Shown one piece after another: positions 25,540 through 34,268 of a stretch of DNA of 64,000 nt. Under the pieces are notes generated by a model. That model saw nothing but the letters and a program-made list of their open reading frames with translations, was not told where the DNA came from and ran no database searches. The stretch is from Bacteroidota bacterium (lineage in GTDB: Bacteria; Bacteroidota; Bacteroidia; Chitinophagales; Chitinophagaceae): NCBI GenBank assembly GCA_016711825.1, contig JADJSG010000005.1:124001-188000 (forward strand), given 5' to 3'. Positions within the stretch are counted from its first letter, which is position 1; the number at the start of each line of letters is the position of its first letter. The translations under genes and the position numbers were made by a program.

Positions 25540-26420
25540 TTTTTTTGTAGTTTAAAGTTGGCTTGTACTTTAAAAGGGAAATCAATTTCTTTATTAAATT
25601 CAAATTTATTGATTTCCATATTTAGGTAAGCCGCTCCTTTCACATCTTGTATATGATAGTCGCGGATAGTAGACATTTTAAATTGATCTTCTACTTTATA
25701 TTCACTCATATTAATCAATATAGAACTTGATGAAATAGGTCGCATGGTTTGCAATTGAATCTGCTTCAAAGAGCTATCTGCTTTGTTATAGGAAAGCTGA
25801 TTGGTAAAATCAATTCCTTTGATAAAAAAAGTAGAAATCCCCGCCAGCTCTTTGATATCGGTAATTTTACCATCAATGGCAATCGCATTTCCAAGAATGA
25901 TTTCTTGTAAGGTGAAAAAATCTACATCAATATTGATGAGTTTTTGTAAATCCTTAAACGAATATAAATAAACCCGTTTGTTAAACTTATCAATGGCTTT
26001 TACACTATCGGGTGTTATATATGCCCTGGCCACTTCACCTACAATCGGAACTTGTAAGCTGGCCCAAATAATTTCATTTTTGCTTAATCTAAAGTTGACG
26101 GTAAAATTCTGTTTCTGTTCTGCAGACTCATAATGCATTTTAGCTTTGAGCTGCAAGGTTTTATAATCAATGCTATTGTATCCGATGATTTTTCTGGCCA
26201 GTAAGGTGTCGTAAGTAGGAATATGTAATGTATCTTTTTTTACCAGTACCGTTGAATCAATTTTTAGGCTTGGTGTTTTTTCTTTTTTAACCTCTTTTTT
26301 TTCTTCACGTTTCTCTTTACGCTCTACCTTTTTTTCATTTTTTACAAAAAAAGGTTTTACAAATTTGCAACTTGCAAACAGCATCATCATAACCAACACA
26401 AACCCTAAATTAATTTTCAT
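25536..26420 (-). CDS. DUF4292 lipoprotein
   Basis: 294-aa outer-membrane-type lipoprotein of the DUF4292 family (LolA/LolB-like fold expected). A leader MKINLGFVLVMMMLFASC gives a lipobox with Cys at 18; then a highly charged Lys/Glu linker (VERKEKREEKKEVKKEK) and a beta-rich domain (LQLKAKMHYE, QNFTVNFRLSKNEIIWASLQVPIVGEVARAYITPDSV). I choose the ATG at 26420, which gives a clean lipoprotein signal; one at 26435 adds five residues. It overlaps the end of the TPR gene by 11 bases, so translation is likely coupled. The role is unknown; its operon suggests envelope lipid or polysaccharide assembly. Confidence 0.85.
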   Translation of the reverse strand: MKINLGFVLVMMMLFASCKFVKPFFVKNEKKVERKEKREEKKEVKKEKTPSLKIDSTVLVKKDTLHIPTYDTLLARKIIGYNSIDYKTLQLKAKMHYESAEQKQNFTVNFRLSKNEIIWASLQVPIVGEVARAYITPDSVKAIDKFNKRVYLYSFKDLQKLINIDVDFFTLQEIILGNAIAIDGKITDIKELAGISTFFIKGIDFTNQLSYNKADSSLKQIQLQTMRPISSSSILINMSEYKVEDQFKMSTIRDYHIQDVKGAAYLNMEINKFEFNKEIDFPFKVQANFKLQKN

Positions 26421-28155
26421 ACAGCTTTCCTTCATTCATTTTTTTATTAAGCAAAGGAGAGTCTTCTCCTTTTTCTTTGGCCTTCTTCCAATTTTCTTTT
26501 GCTTTGTCCACCTCATTAAGCTTATAGTATATATCGCCTAAGTGTTCATATAAGGTGCCATCTTCCTGACCACCTGCTTTAATAGCCTTTTCTATATAAT
26601 CTTTTGCTTCAGTATATTTACCTTGCTGATAAAGTATCCATCCATAGGTATCTAAAAACGATTTAGAATCGGGTTGTAGCTGTAAGGATTTTTTAGACAT
26701 TTTTTCTGCCTTGTCTAATTTATTTTTTCGCAACGAAAGATAATATGCATAGTTGTTGAGGGTAGTGGCATCGTCTGGTAATATTTTTAACGCTTTTTCA
26801 AAACAACTATCACTCAATTCATACTTTTGGGTCGCATTATAGGCATCCCCAAGTGAAGCATAAATCTGTGCATACAATAGTGGATTTTCAGGTTCCAGTT
26901 CAGCGGCTTTATTTAATGGAATTAAAGCTTTATCAGCTTCCTTTTTTTGCAAATACGTTACCCCCATAAAAAAATAAGGCATCGGATTATTGGGAAAATA
27001 GCTAATGCATTGGTTGCCATAACTCAATACACTATCGTGCATTTGCTGGTCTAAATAAATAGACATAATCTGACTCCAAATATTAAATTTGGACTGATCG
27101 AGTTTTAAATATTTTTTATATTCTGTAAGGGCCTCATTATACTTTTTACCATAATAAAGTACATCTGCATAAAGGGCCATTGCATCTTTATTTTCAGGCG
27201 ATTCCTCAGAAATTGATTTTGCCATTTCAATAATCTGATTTCTTTCGATTGAAGTATCATTTTCTAATTTCTGCAATGAAGGAATGATCAATGCTATTTT
27301 TGTTTCTACATCCAAGTTTTTGTTTTTCATCACTTGTTGCATAAACTTATTGTACTGTTCTGTATTTTTATTTTCAAGATAATATTGAGCGAGTGCTACT
27401 TGCGCCAAAGGTTCATTTGGGTATTTTGCTTCCAGCTCTTCGTACATCTTAGCTGCATTTGCTTGCTGATTACCGGTTTCGTAAACATCTGCCATCATGA
27501 TAATATACTGGGCACCATTCGGCTCTACATCGCGCAATTTTTTTAGCTCTGCAATGGCCAAATCCGTTTTGCCCATTCGTTGATACAATGATTTTTTTTG
27601 AATGATTAGGTCTTCATTAAAACCTGATTTTTTTTCCAATTCATTCAGCGACTCTATGGCTTTTTCATATTCCTTTGATTTTACATAAAGCATGGCTTTA
27701 CGATATAAATACTCTTCGTTATCTGGATTCTTTTTAATTAAAGCATCATATTGATTTTCGGCTTGCTTAGCATTGTTGGTATACTCCAATAATTGTGTAT
27801 ACAGTTCTTGAAAATATTTATTGTCGGGATCTATTTTTGTAGCCAGTGCCGCATATTTCACGGCATTGTTGATTTCCTTTTTTTGAAAATAAATGCGCGC
27901 CATATTGTAATAGGCTGTTGCATTGTTTGTATTTTTTTTCACATACTCCAAGTAAAGCTTTAAGGCAACTACATTATTACCTGCAAGCCTTGCTTTTTCT
28001 GCATCAAAAAACAAAGTCAAATCTTTTTGTGCGTCTGCCTTTTCATTAAGTTGATTAGCTGTTCCTTTTGTGGTGGAAGAAACAGGCTTTTTACTCACTT
28101 TACATGAAGCAAAAAGTATTAACAGGGCCGCTATGAAATGAATTTTTCTGTTCAT
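26410..28155 (-). CDS. TPR lipoprotein
   Basis: 581-aa lipoprotein made almost wholly of tetratricopeptide repeats. The leader MNRKIHFIAALLILFASCKVSKK has a lipobox with Cys at 18. At least ten TPRs follow, e.g. ATAYYNMARIYFQKKEINNAVKYAALATKIDPD and PYFFMGVTYLQKKEADKALIPLNKAAELEP. The start at 28155 is picked over an in-frame ATG at 28209 because it begins the lipoprotein signal and makes a TAATG stop/start overlap with the upstream nucleotidyltransferase gene. It resembles the BamD-like or PelB-like TPR scaffolds, but its partner is unknown. Part of a dut-NTase-TPR-DUF4292 operon. Confidence 0.88.
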   Translation of the reverse strand: MNRKIHFIAALLILFASCKVSKKPVSSTTKGTANQLNEKADAQKDLTLFFDAEKARLAGNNVVALKLYLEYVKKNTNNATAYYNMARIYFQKKEINNAVKYAALATKIDPDNKYFQELYTQLLEYTNNAKQAENQYDALIKKNPDNEEYLYRKAMLYVKSKEYEKAIESLNELEKKSGFNEDLIIQKKSLYQRMGKTDLAIAELKKLRDVEPNGAQYIIMMADVYETGNQQANAAKMYEELEAKYPNEPLAQVALAQYYLENKNTEQYNKFMQQVMKNKNLDVETKIALIIPSLQKLENDTSIERNQIIEMAKSISEESPENKDAMALYADVLYYGKKYNEALTEYKKYLKLDQSKFNIWSQIMSIYLDQQMHDSVLSYGNQCISYFPNNPMPYFFMGVTYLQKKEADKALIPLNKAAELEPENPLLYAQIYASLGDAYNATQKYELSDSCFEKALKILPDDATTLNNYAYYLSLRKNKLDKAEKMSKKSLQLQPDSKSFLDTYGWILYQQGKYTEAKDYIEKAIKAGGQEDGTLYEHLGDIYYKLNEVDKAKENWKKAKEKGEDSPLLNKKMNEGKLYEN

Positions 28156-29162
28156 TAATATTTGAATGAGTAATCGCCAAGACTTAATTCTTCTGATTTG
28201 GCTTGGCAATTTACATGATTCCCCAGCAATGATTTATGAATTACAGAATTCTTAACACATGAATGATCGCCGATAATACTATTTGCGATGATTGAATTTT
28301 CAACAATTACATTGTTTTCAAGTGAGGTATGTGGCCCTATCACTGCATTCCTTACCACTACATGTTCACCAATGAAACAAGGCGCGATGATGGTGCTATT
28401 TTCAATGACAGCTGAGGGATTTATTAAATTTTCAGTATGTTGTTTTATTTCTAATATTCTTTCGAGGGTGTATAAGGTGGCATCTTTATTACCACAGTCG
28501 AGCCATTCAGTTACCTGATCACTATAAAACTTCAACCCTTTAACTTTCATATTTTCCATGGCATCTGTTATCTGAAATTCGCCTTTTATTTTGATGTCAT
28601 GGTCTATGAGATATTGTAGTTCATTTTTAAGATTCTGACCATCTTTAAAATAATACACACCAATAATGGCTAAGTCAGACACAAATTCTTGTGGTTTTTC
28701 AATAAACTCAGTGATGATGCCATCCTCATTCATTTTTACAACCCCAAATGCAGATGGATCTGCTACTTTTTGTGTCCAGATAATGGCATCTTTTGAAGTA
28801 TCTATAGAAAAGGATGCTTTAAACAAGGTATCAGCAAATGCAATAAAAGTATTGCCGTGTAAGCATTCAGATGCGCATAAAATAGCATGAGCAGTACCAA
28901 GAGGTGTTTCCTGGTAAAATATTTTACCCTGAGCCCCAAATTTTTCAGCCACTGCGATCAAGTTTTTTTCTGCTTCCTCCCCAAAAGCCCTGCTAATAAC
29001 AAAGGCAATTTCTTCTACCTGTTGATCAGTGGTTTTCACAATATCTTCTACGATGCGATGTACCATCGGCTTGCCTGCAATGGGAATTAATGGTTTAGGA
29101 GTTGTAACGGTGTGTGGTCTCATACGTTTACCCATGCCTGCCATTGGAATTATGATATTCAT
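28155..29162 (-). CDS. Sugar-1-phosphate nucleotidyltransferase
   Basis: 335-aa enzyme that joins a sugar-1-phosphate and an NTP to form an NDP-sugar. The N-terminal Rossmann-like domain starts with the signature IIPMAGMGKRMRPHTVTTPKPLIPIAGKPM (3-32) and has the acidic metal site in FIAFADTLF. The C-terminal part (about 250-325) is a left-handed beta-helix with hexapeptide repeats (IENSTIIAPCFIGEHVVVRNAVIG). Whether the product is dTDP-glucose, GDP-mannose or UDP-sugar cannot be told from the sequence. The last codon overlaps the start of the TPR gene. Confidence 0.88.
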   Translation of the reverse strand: MNIIIPMAGMGKRMRPHTVTTPKPLIPIAGKPMVHRIVEDIVKTTDQQVEEIAFVISRAFGEEAEKNLIAVAEKFGAQGKIFYQETPLGTAHAILCASECLHGNTFIAFADTLFKASFSIDTSKDAIIWTQKVADPSAFGVVKMNEDGIITEFIEKPQEFVSDLAIIGVYYFKDGQNLKNELQYLIDHDIKIKGEFQITDAMENMKVKGLKFYSDQVTEWLDCGNKDATLYTLERILEIKQHTENLINPSAVIENSTIIAPCFIGEHVVVRNAVIGPHTSLENNVIVENSIIANSIIGDHSCVKNSVIHKSLLGNHVNCQAKSEELSLGDYSFKY

Positions 29163-29257
29163 TTCTATGCTGTTTGTTTAGTTATTATAAAAGGTTTATT
29201 TATTTAAGGAGTTAAGGTTGAAAATGCCTTGCGAAATAGGATTTAATTCATTTTACA

Positions 29258-29686
29258 TCAGCCGGTACTTCCAAATCCGCCTGCGCCTCTTTGTGTTTCG
29301 TTTAAATGATTGGTTTCAATCCAGGATGCATTGCTATAGGGAGCAATAACCATTTGAGCGATTCTATCGCCATGTTTGATTTGTTGTATTTCATTGGAAA
29401 GATTAATTAATAACACTTTTATTTCACCTCTATAGTCGCTATCAATGGTACCGGGAGTATTGAGACATGTGATACCAAACTTCATTGCCAAGCCACTCCT
29501 GGGTCGTATTTGCGCCTCATACCCTATAGGCAAAGCGATATACAATCCTGTAGGAATTAATTTTCTTTCCAATGGCATGAGGCTTTCATTCTCAGACAAA
29601 AAAGCGCAAATATCCATTCCGGCCGAACCCATCGTTTGATAGGAAGGCAAGGGATTGGTGCTTTTATTAATAATCTGAATTTCCAA
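29258..29686 (-). CDS. dut: dUTP diphosphatase (dUTPase)
   Basis: 142-aa homotrimeric dUTPase that hydrolyses dUTP to dUMP, keeping uracil out of DNA and supplying dTMP synthesis. All five motifs are present: GSAGMDICA (20-28), RPRSGLA (61-67), NTPGTIDSDYRGEI (76-89, with the catalytic Asp and Tyr), GDRIAQMVI (106-114) and the C-terminal lid RGAGGFGSTG (133-142). First gene in the leftward series with the nucleotidyltransferase and the two lipoproteins, 95 bases upstream of the next gene. Confidence 0.96.
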   Translation of the reverse strand: MEIQIINKSTNPLPSYQTMGSAGMDICAFLSENESLMPLERKLIPTGLYIALPIGYEAQIRPRSGLAMKFGITCLNTPGTIDSDYRGEIKVLLINLSNEIQQIKHGDRIAQMVIAPYSNASWIETNHLNETQRGAGGFGSTG

Positions 29687-29763
29687 AGTTAAGTTGCGAA
29701 TTTAAGATGAAAACCTGATATTGTGAAATGGCAATTTATGAGCGGTATATTGATTGATAGTTG

Positions 29764-30546
29764 TTAAACTTCTATGTCTCCTTTAAACACAAATTCAGCC
29801 CCGCCACTTAAATGTACATTCTTTACTCCATGATTATTGTCTGCCTCAAACAAAACTTGCAATTGTCCCCCCAAGGTTTTTACATTGACTTGTTGAGGGC
29901 CATTTGCTTCAGCACAAAATGCGATGGCTGCTGCAGTGACCCCCGTACCACATGAAAGGGTTTCATCTTCTACTCCCCGTTCATAAGTTCTAACAAAAAG
30001 GGTATCATTTGACAAAACCTCCACAAAATTGACATTAATCCCTTCATCCTTATATTTTGGACTATATCGTATCAACTTGCCTTCTTTTTTCATATCCATT
30101 TCATCTACATATTCTGTAAAATGTACATAATGTGGAGAGCCGGTATTTAATTCAAAATAGGTATCATTTTTTATTATGTGGGTAACATCATTCATTTTCA
30201 AACACACATTTCCTTGATCATCAATGGTAGCGGTATGCTTTCCGTCAATCGCCTGAAAAATTGCACTTGTTGATATCAAACCGAGTTTTTTAGCAAATGC
30301 AGTGATACATCTTCCTCCATTGCCACACATGGTACTTTCATTGCCATCACTGTTATAATATTTCATTTCAAAATCAAATTCATTACTTGTGTTGAGCAAC
30401 ATTAAACCATCAGCACCTATCCCAAAATGTCTATCACAAAGAAATTTCACTTGTTCAAATGTGATGTTTGAATAGTTACTATCTCTGTTATCAAGGATGA
30501 TAAAATCGTTGCCAGTACCCTGATATTTATAAAAATGAATTTGCAT
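29764..30546 (-). CDS. dapF: Diaminopimelate epimerase
   Basis: 260-aa enzyme converting LL- to meso-diaminopimelate, for peptidoglycan and lysine. The two catalytic cysteines are C74 (STMCGNGGRC) and C199 (ETLSCGTGVTAAA), each in its signature. The N-terminus FYKYQGTGNDFIILDNRD is also typical. Co-directional with dut (77 bases away) and with the nucleoside phosphorylase upstream (31 bases), so likely one transcription unit. Confidence 0.96.
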   Translation of the reverse strand: MQIHFYKYQGTGNDFIILDNRDSNYSNITFEQVKFLCDRHFGIGADGLMLLNTSNEFDFEMKYYNSDGNESTMCGNGGRCITAFAKKLGLISTSAIFQAIDGKHTATIDDQGNVCLKMNDVTHIIKNDTYFELNTGSPHYVHFTEYVDEMDMKKEGKLIRYSPKYKDEGINVNFVEVLSNDTLFVRTYERGVEDETLSCGTGVTAAAIAFCAEANGPQQVNVKTLGGQLQVLFEADNNHGVKNVHLSGGAEFVFKGDIEV

Positions 30547-30577
30547 GTTGTATGATGATTATTTGTGATTGGAAGAT

Positions 30578-31450
30578 TTACGATATTGTTTCAATAATTT
30601 CCAGGCTTCGTTTGATCATTTGCTCAACGCTTTTTTTACCATCTTTGGTAAATGTTTTGCTGATGCGGTTTGCTACAATGGTATTGAGCGCAAGACATCG
30701 ATGACCAAATATTTTTCCCAAGCCGAAAATAGCAGAGGTCTCCATTTCAAAATTTGTAATTCGGTGCGTTTCAAATTGAAAGCTTGAAAGCTTATTTACC
30801 AACTCAGGAAATTGCAAGTTTGCCCGCACTACCCTTCCTTGAGGTGCATAAAAACCAGGACAGGTTACAGTAATACCATGATGATAGCCATCGTTAAAAT
30901 GAGCCAGCAAATCGGCAGAACCCTTAGCTGTATAAGGCACAATATTTGTATCTCTAAGTTCCACATGTTGCACAAATGCCTGACAAAGTTCCTGCTCATG
31001 TGGTGAATTTTCAAGTCTATAATAATGTAACACATTGTCCAGACCGATACCATAACTCGATGCCACCAAACTATCAACGGGAATATCAGCTTGCAAACTG
31101 CCAGAAGTGCCCATACGAATAATATTCAACGATGTCAATTGTGGCTTTACGGTACGTGTTTCAAAATCAATATTCACCACCGCATCTAGTTCATTCATCA
31201 CAATGTCAATATTATCAGGGCCAATACCACTTGAAAGTACCGTCAATCTCTTTTTGCCAATATATCCTGTATGTGTTACAAATTCACGATGTTGTGTTTG
31301 AAATTCAATAGTATCAAAATATTTTGACACCTCTTTCACTCGGTTAGGATCACCCACTGTGAGGACGGTATCTGCCAAATCATCTTTTGATAGGTTGATA
31401 TGATACACCCTGTTATCAGGTGTTAGTATAAGTTCTGATTCACTTATCAT
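30578..31450 (-). CDS. Uridine phosphorylase-like nucleoside phosphorylase
   Basis: 290-aa member of the PNP_UDP_1 family that splits a nucleoside with phosphate. It shows VLTVGDPNRVKEVSKYFD (phosphate-binding Gly/Arg), TGYIGKKRLTVLSSGIGPDNIDIVMNEL, IRMGTSGSLQ and FEMETSAIFGLG (ribose-binding Glu-Met-Glu). The bacterial uridine phosphorylase branch is the best match; a related purine role cannot be ruled out. It would release uracil, which the phosphoribosyltransferase at 57374 could recycle. Confidence 0.88.
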   Translation of the reverse strand: MISESELILTPDNRVYHINLSKDDLADTVLTVGDPNRVKEVSKYFDTIEFQTQHREFVTHTGYIGKKRLTVLSSGIGPDNIDIVMNELDAVVNIDFETRTVKPQLTSLNIIRMGTSGSLQADIPVDSLVASSYGIGLDNVLHYYRLENSPHEQELCQAFVQHVELRDTNIVPYTAKGSADLLAHFNDGYHHGITVTCPGFYAPQGRVVRANLQFPELVNKLSSFQFETHRITNFEMETSAIFGLGKIFGHRCLALNTIVANRISKTFTKDGKKSVEQMIKRSLEIIETIS

Positions 31451-31801
31451 GGTAAAAAATAATTAGATACAAAAGTAATACGAAATAGCTTGAATATGCA
31501 CTTCAATATGACATCAACTAATTTCAAACTGTAGAAATAAAACCCAGGAAGTATTCCAAACAGCATAGATATTTGCCACATTAACTTATTCGTGATAAAT
31601 ATTATTACATTTATTTTTAGGGTAAAATATAATTTGAAATGGGTATAATACCCATGTACAATAGGCATACTCGTATGGACATATTTTTTTGATACGTTAA
31701 AACTTTATTTCAATCGATATATTGTAATGTTAGATTTAGTACATATTGGTTTATTTTATAAATTACATTGTTATAACTTTGTGTAGATACTTGTAATCAA
31801 C
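31451..31801. other. Intergenic stretch, promoter only
   Basis: 351 A/T-rich bases between the divergent phosphorylase and DUF481-like genes. TAACTTTG at 31774-31781 fits the -7 pattern for the rightward gene (TTG at 31746-31748, spacing 25, is long). I find no gene here; an overlapping 73-codon leftward frame looks spurious. Confidence 0.4.
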
Positions 31802-32581
31802 ATGCACTATCGATTTATTTGTTTCGTATGTAATCATTGGCTTTTCTTTTTTATCATGATATTCTATGGACAAAATACACAGGCACAAATTGTCAATATT
31901 GAAAAGGAAAGAATCAAAATACATGACAGTATAGGTATTTTGGGCAAGGTAAGTGCTACCATGAACATCACAAAAAATAAAAATTTACTGGTGAATGCAG
32001 ATTTTAATCCGCATTTACAATATAAAAATCGCAAACATTTATTGCTTGCTGTAGCTCAGATTGAATATGCGGCCCTTGACAAAAAGATGCTCAGCAGTGG
32101 AGGTTTTGTTCACCTTCGATATAATTATGCATTGTATCGTAATATCAAAGCTGAATGCTTTACACAAATACAATACAACAAAGTATGGAATATGCCTTTA
32201 CGTTTTTTATTGGGGGCTGGACCAAGGTTTAAATTACTCGATATACAAAAAAATCGTTTTTATTTCGGCCCTTTATATATGTATGAAATGCAAGAAGTAA
32301 AAACAGATAATTATACCCAACACAATCATCGTATGTCTGCATATTTAAGTTGGAATATGGATATAAATAATCAATTATTTTTTTCGGGAACTGTATATTA
32401 TCAACCCTTACTTATTGGATTTCAAAATTATAGAATTACCAGTTTGGGAGAACTGAGTATTGCTGTTTCGAAGCACTTTACCTTTGATAATCGTTTTACA
32501 ATTATTTTTGATCAAACCCAAACCACTGATGTACCGATACAAACCTATCGATATACTGCAGGGCTTGGGTATAAATTTTAA
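31802..32581 (+). CDS. DUF481-like outer-membrane beta-barrel protein
   Basis: 259-aa exported protein. The hydrophobic start (about 12-29) ends in TQAQ, a likely signal peptidase site. The rest alternates in beta strands with aromatic ends (HLRYNYALYRNIKAECFTQIQYN, RFYFGPLYMYEMQEVKTD, LFFSGTVYYQPLL) and ends in YKF, as expected for a small outer-membrane barrel. It is closest in pattern to DUF481 proteins, whose function is unknown. A single gene in this window. Confidence 0.65.
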   Translation: MHYRFICFVCNHWLFFFIMIFYGQNTQAQIVNIEKERIKIHDSIGILGKVSATMNITKNKNLLVNADFNPHLQYKNRKHLLLAVAQIEYAALDKKMLSSGGFVHLRYNYALYRNIKAECFTQIQYNKVWNMPLRFLLGAGPRFKLLDIQKNRFYFGPLYMYEMQEVKTDNYTQHNHRMSAYLSWNMDINNQLFFSGTVYYQPLLIGFQNYRITSLGELSIAVSKHFTFDNRFTIIFDQTQTTDVPIQTYRYTAGLGYKF

Positions 32582-32840
32582 ATGGATACTGATTAAACAG
32601 TTAAATGCATTCAACTGTTTTTATCTTAGGAAATGATATGCCAAAAATTAGTTATATCAAGACTGTACATACATATTCATTAAAGTATTTTATTTTAAAA
32701 AGGTCTCATATCCACTTCAAATGCCAGATAGACCAAATACGATATGCTAAAATACAATATGTGTAGGCATATCCTGTAGTCTATATCATAAATGTATTTG
32801 CGATCACTTCTTCCTCACGATTAAATCTTTCAAATTTGGA

Positions 32841-32871
32841 TTTGGTAATTATTAAATTAATAGTACATTTG
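32841..32871 (+). promoter_or_regulatory. Promoter of tRNA-Cys (TTTG-N19-TACATTTG)
   Basis: TTTG at 32841-32844 and TACATTTG at 32864-32871, spaced 19 bases, are an exact match to the Bacteroidota promoter consensus. The tRNA begins 10 bases after the -7 element. This is the cleanest promoter in the window. Confidence 0.75.
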
Positions 32872-32881
32872 CAAACCTTAG

Positions 32882-32952
32882 GGTCTTGTAGCCGAGTGGC
32901 TAGGCAAAGCTCTGCAAAAGCTTCTACACCGGTTCGAATCCGGTCGAGACCT
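32882..32952 (+). tRNA. tRNA-Cys (anticodon GCA)
   Basis: 71-base cloverleaf: acceptor GGTCTTG pairs with CGAGACC (one T-G pair); the D arm is GCC/GGC; the anticodon arm AAGCT/AGCTT holds the loop CTGCAAA with anticodon GCA; the T arm ACCGG/CCGGT holds loop TTCGAAT. The discriminator base is T73, an identity element of tRNA-Cys. CCA is not encoded. It has its own promoter and terminator. Confidence 0.95.
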
Positions 32953-32955
32953 CTC

Positions 32956-32990
32956 AAAAATCCCGATTATTTCGGGATTTTTTTTTAAAC
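32956..32990 (+). terminator. Rho-independent terminator after tRNA-Cys
   Basis: AAAAATCCCGA / TCGGGATTTTT around the loop TTATT, continuing into a run of T, four bases after the tRNA end. Strong in both directions. Confidence 0.92.
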
Positions 32991-33350
32991 CCAGATTTTG
33001 ACTAAAAATAAATATACTTGGTATTACTTAACTAATACCAAATGTATTTAATACCGACTGTAAATCTTTAATAGTCTAATGTCGGCTATGGCCTCATTGT
33101 TCTTAACACATTTATCATCGGCATTTACAATTGTAAAATTCTAATATTGTTTTGACTATTTTAGAATTACAATTTGTATAACAAGCAGTCGTAAATATAT
33201 CGATATAAAGCCTATAAACATTGCATCAAACGAATTACAATGAGTCTATCTTTATTGTGTCGTTGGTATAGGAAATAAGTGAATATCAATTAACATGAAA
33301 TGCTCACTTAAATAGACCGCATAGCATCAAATCAAAAAGTAAAGTAGAAT
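32991..33350. other. Non-coding stretch with several inverted repeats
   Basis: No gene found between the tRNA terminator and the end of the heme O synthase gene. It holds a perfect 9-bp inverted repeat TTGGTATTA/TAATACCAA (33018-33041) with a further TAATACC copy just after, a 14-bp palindrome TTTACAATTGTAAA (33124-33137), and a bulged inverted repeat ATTGTAAAATTCTAA / TTAGAATTACAAT (33130-33173). These may include the end-of-operon terminator for the respiratory genes. Confidence 0.45.
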
Positions 33351-34220
33351 TTAAATATACTTGTCTACAAGCATACTTATTAAAACCAGGGGTAAGTACA
33401 CAAATGATGAAAACATTACTTTCCTGGCCATGTTATCAGAATTATCTTTTAAAAACTGATAGGAATTATAGAGCATCCAAACGGCACCTAATAACAAACC
33501 AACCACGGTAATAGGTCCACCTAAGCCAGCCATCAAAGGTAACATACTCATAGGTACTAATACTGCACTGTATAATACACATTGAAATGCTGTAAAGTAA
33601 CCCACCTTTTCAATACGAGGCAACATCTTCATGCCAGCTTTTGTATAATCTTCATGGGCGATCCATGCAATAGACCAAAAATGAGGAAATTGCCAAAAAA
33701 ACTGTATGATAAATAAAGTCCATGCTGCCAAACTACCAATATGATTTGTGGCAGCAGCCCAACCAATCAAACAAGGAAGTGAACCAGGAATAGCACCTAC
33801 CAAAACAGAAATTGATGATATTTTTTTTAAGGGCGTATACACTGCTACATATAATACATAACTAATGAGCGATAACAATGCACTTAAAGGATTAAAATAA
33901 TAATATAAAATGGCTAATCCTGCAATCAATGAAAGTGAAATGAAAATAATGGCCTCCAATAAGCTCATACGCATATCAGGTAAAGGTCGATTCATCGTCC
34001 TTTTCATGATTTTGTCTGACTTAATTTCTAAAAGTTCGTTAGAGGCATTGGCCGCTGCTGTAACACATAAACCGCCTAATAATAGTAATAAAACATTGGT
34101 AAGTGTAACATGCAAATCAGGTACTATCATGTAACCAACCACACTTGAGAAAACCACAAGTAAACTCAGATTCAACTTCGTCAGTTGCTGATAATCCTTT
34201 ATTTTTTGTATTATCAGCAT
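33351..34220 (-). CDS. ctaB: Protoheme IX farnesyltransferase (heme O synthase)
   Basis: Integral membrane prenyltransferase that farnesylates heme b to heme o for the oxidase encoded just upstream. About 289 aa with eight or nine membrane helices. The substrate motif appears as NELLEIKSDKIMKRTMNRPLP, a conservative version of NDxxDxxxDxxMxRT, and the second acidic loop as HEDYTKAGMKMLP. I start at 34220 (MLIIQKIKDYQQLTK); an upstream ATG at 34253 adds 11 residues and comes within 15 bases of the coxA stop. Last gene of the respiratory operon in this window. Confidence 0.92.
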   Translation of the reverse strand: MLIIQKIKDYQQLTKLNLSLLVVFSSVVGYMIVPDLHVTLTNVLLLLLGGLCVTAAANASNELLEIKSDKIMKRTMNRPLPDMRMSLLEAIIFISLSLIAGLAILYYYFNPLSALLSLISYVLYVAVYTPLKKISSISVLVGAIPGSLPCLIGWAAATNHIGSLAAWTLFIIQFFWQFPHFWSIAWIAHEDYTKAGMKMLPRIEKVGYFTAFQCVLYSAVLVPMSMLPLMAGLGGPITVVGLLLGAVWMLYNSYQFLKDNSDNMARKVMFSSFVYLPLVLISMLVDKYI

Positions 34221-34268
34221 GGGTATTCTTACAAGAAAATGGGTGATTTGCAAATTTGACAGTTCTAT

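Noticed and set aside
31447..31668. A 73-codon leftward frame upstream of the nucleoside phosphorylase
   Set aside because: A/T-rich chance frame with no family pattern, lying where the promoter should be.
32840..33000. Integration site at tRNA-Cys
   Set aside because: No repeat of the tRNA 3' end is visible nearby and no integrase or phage gene is in the window.
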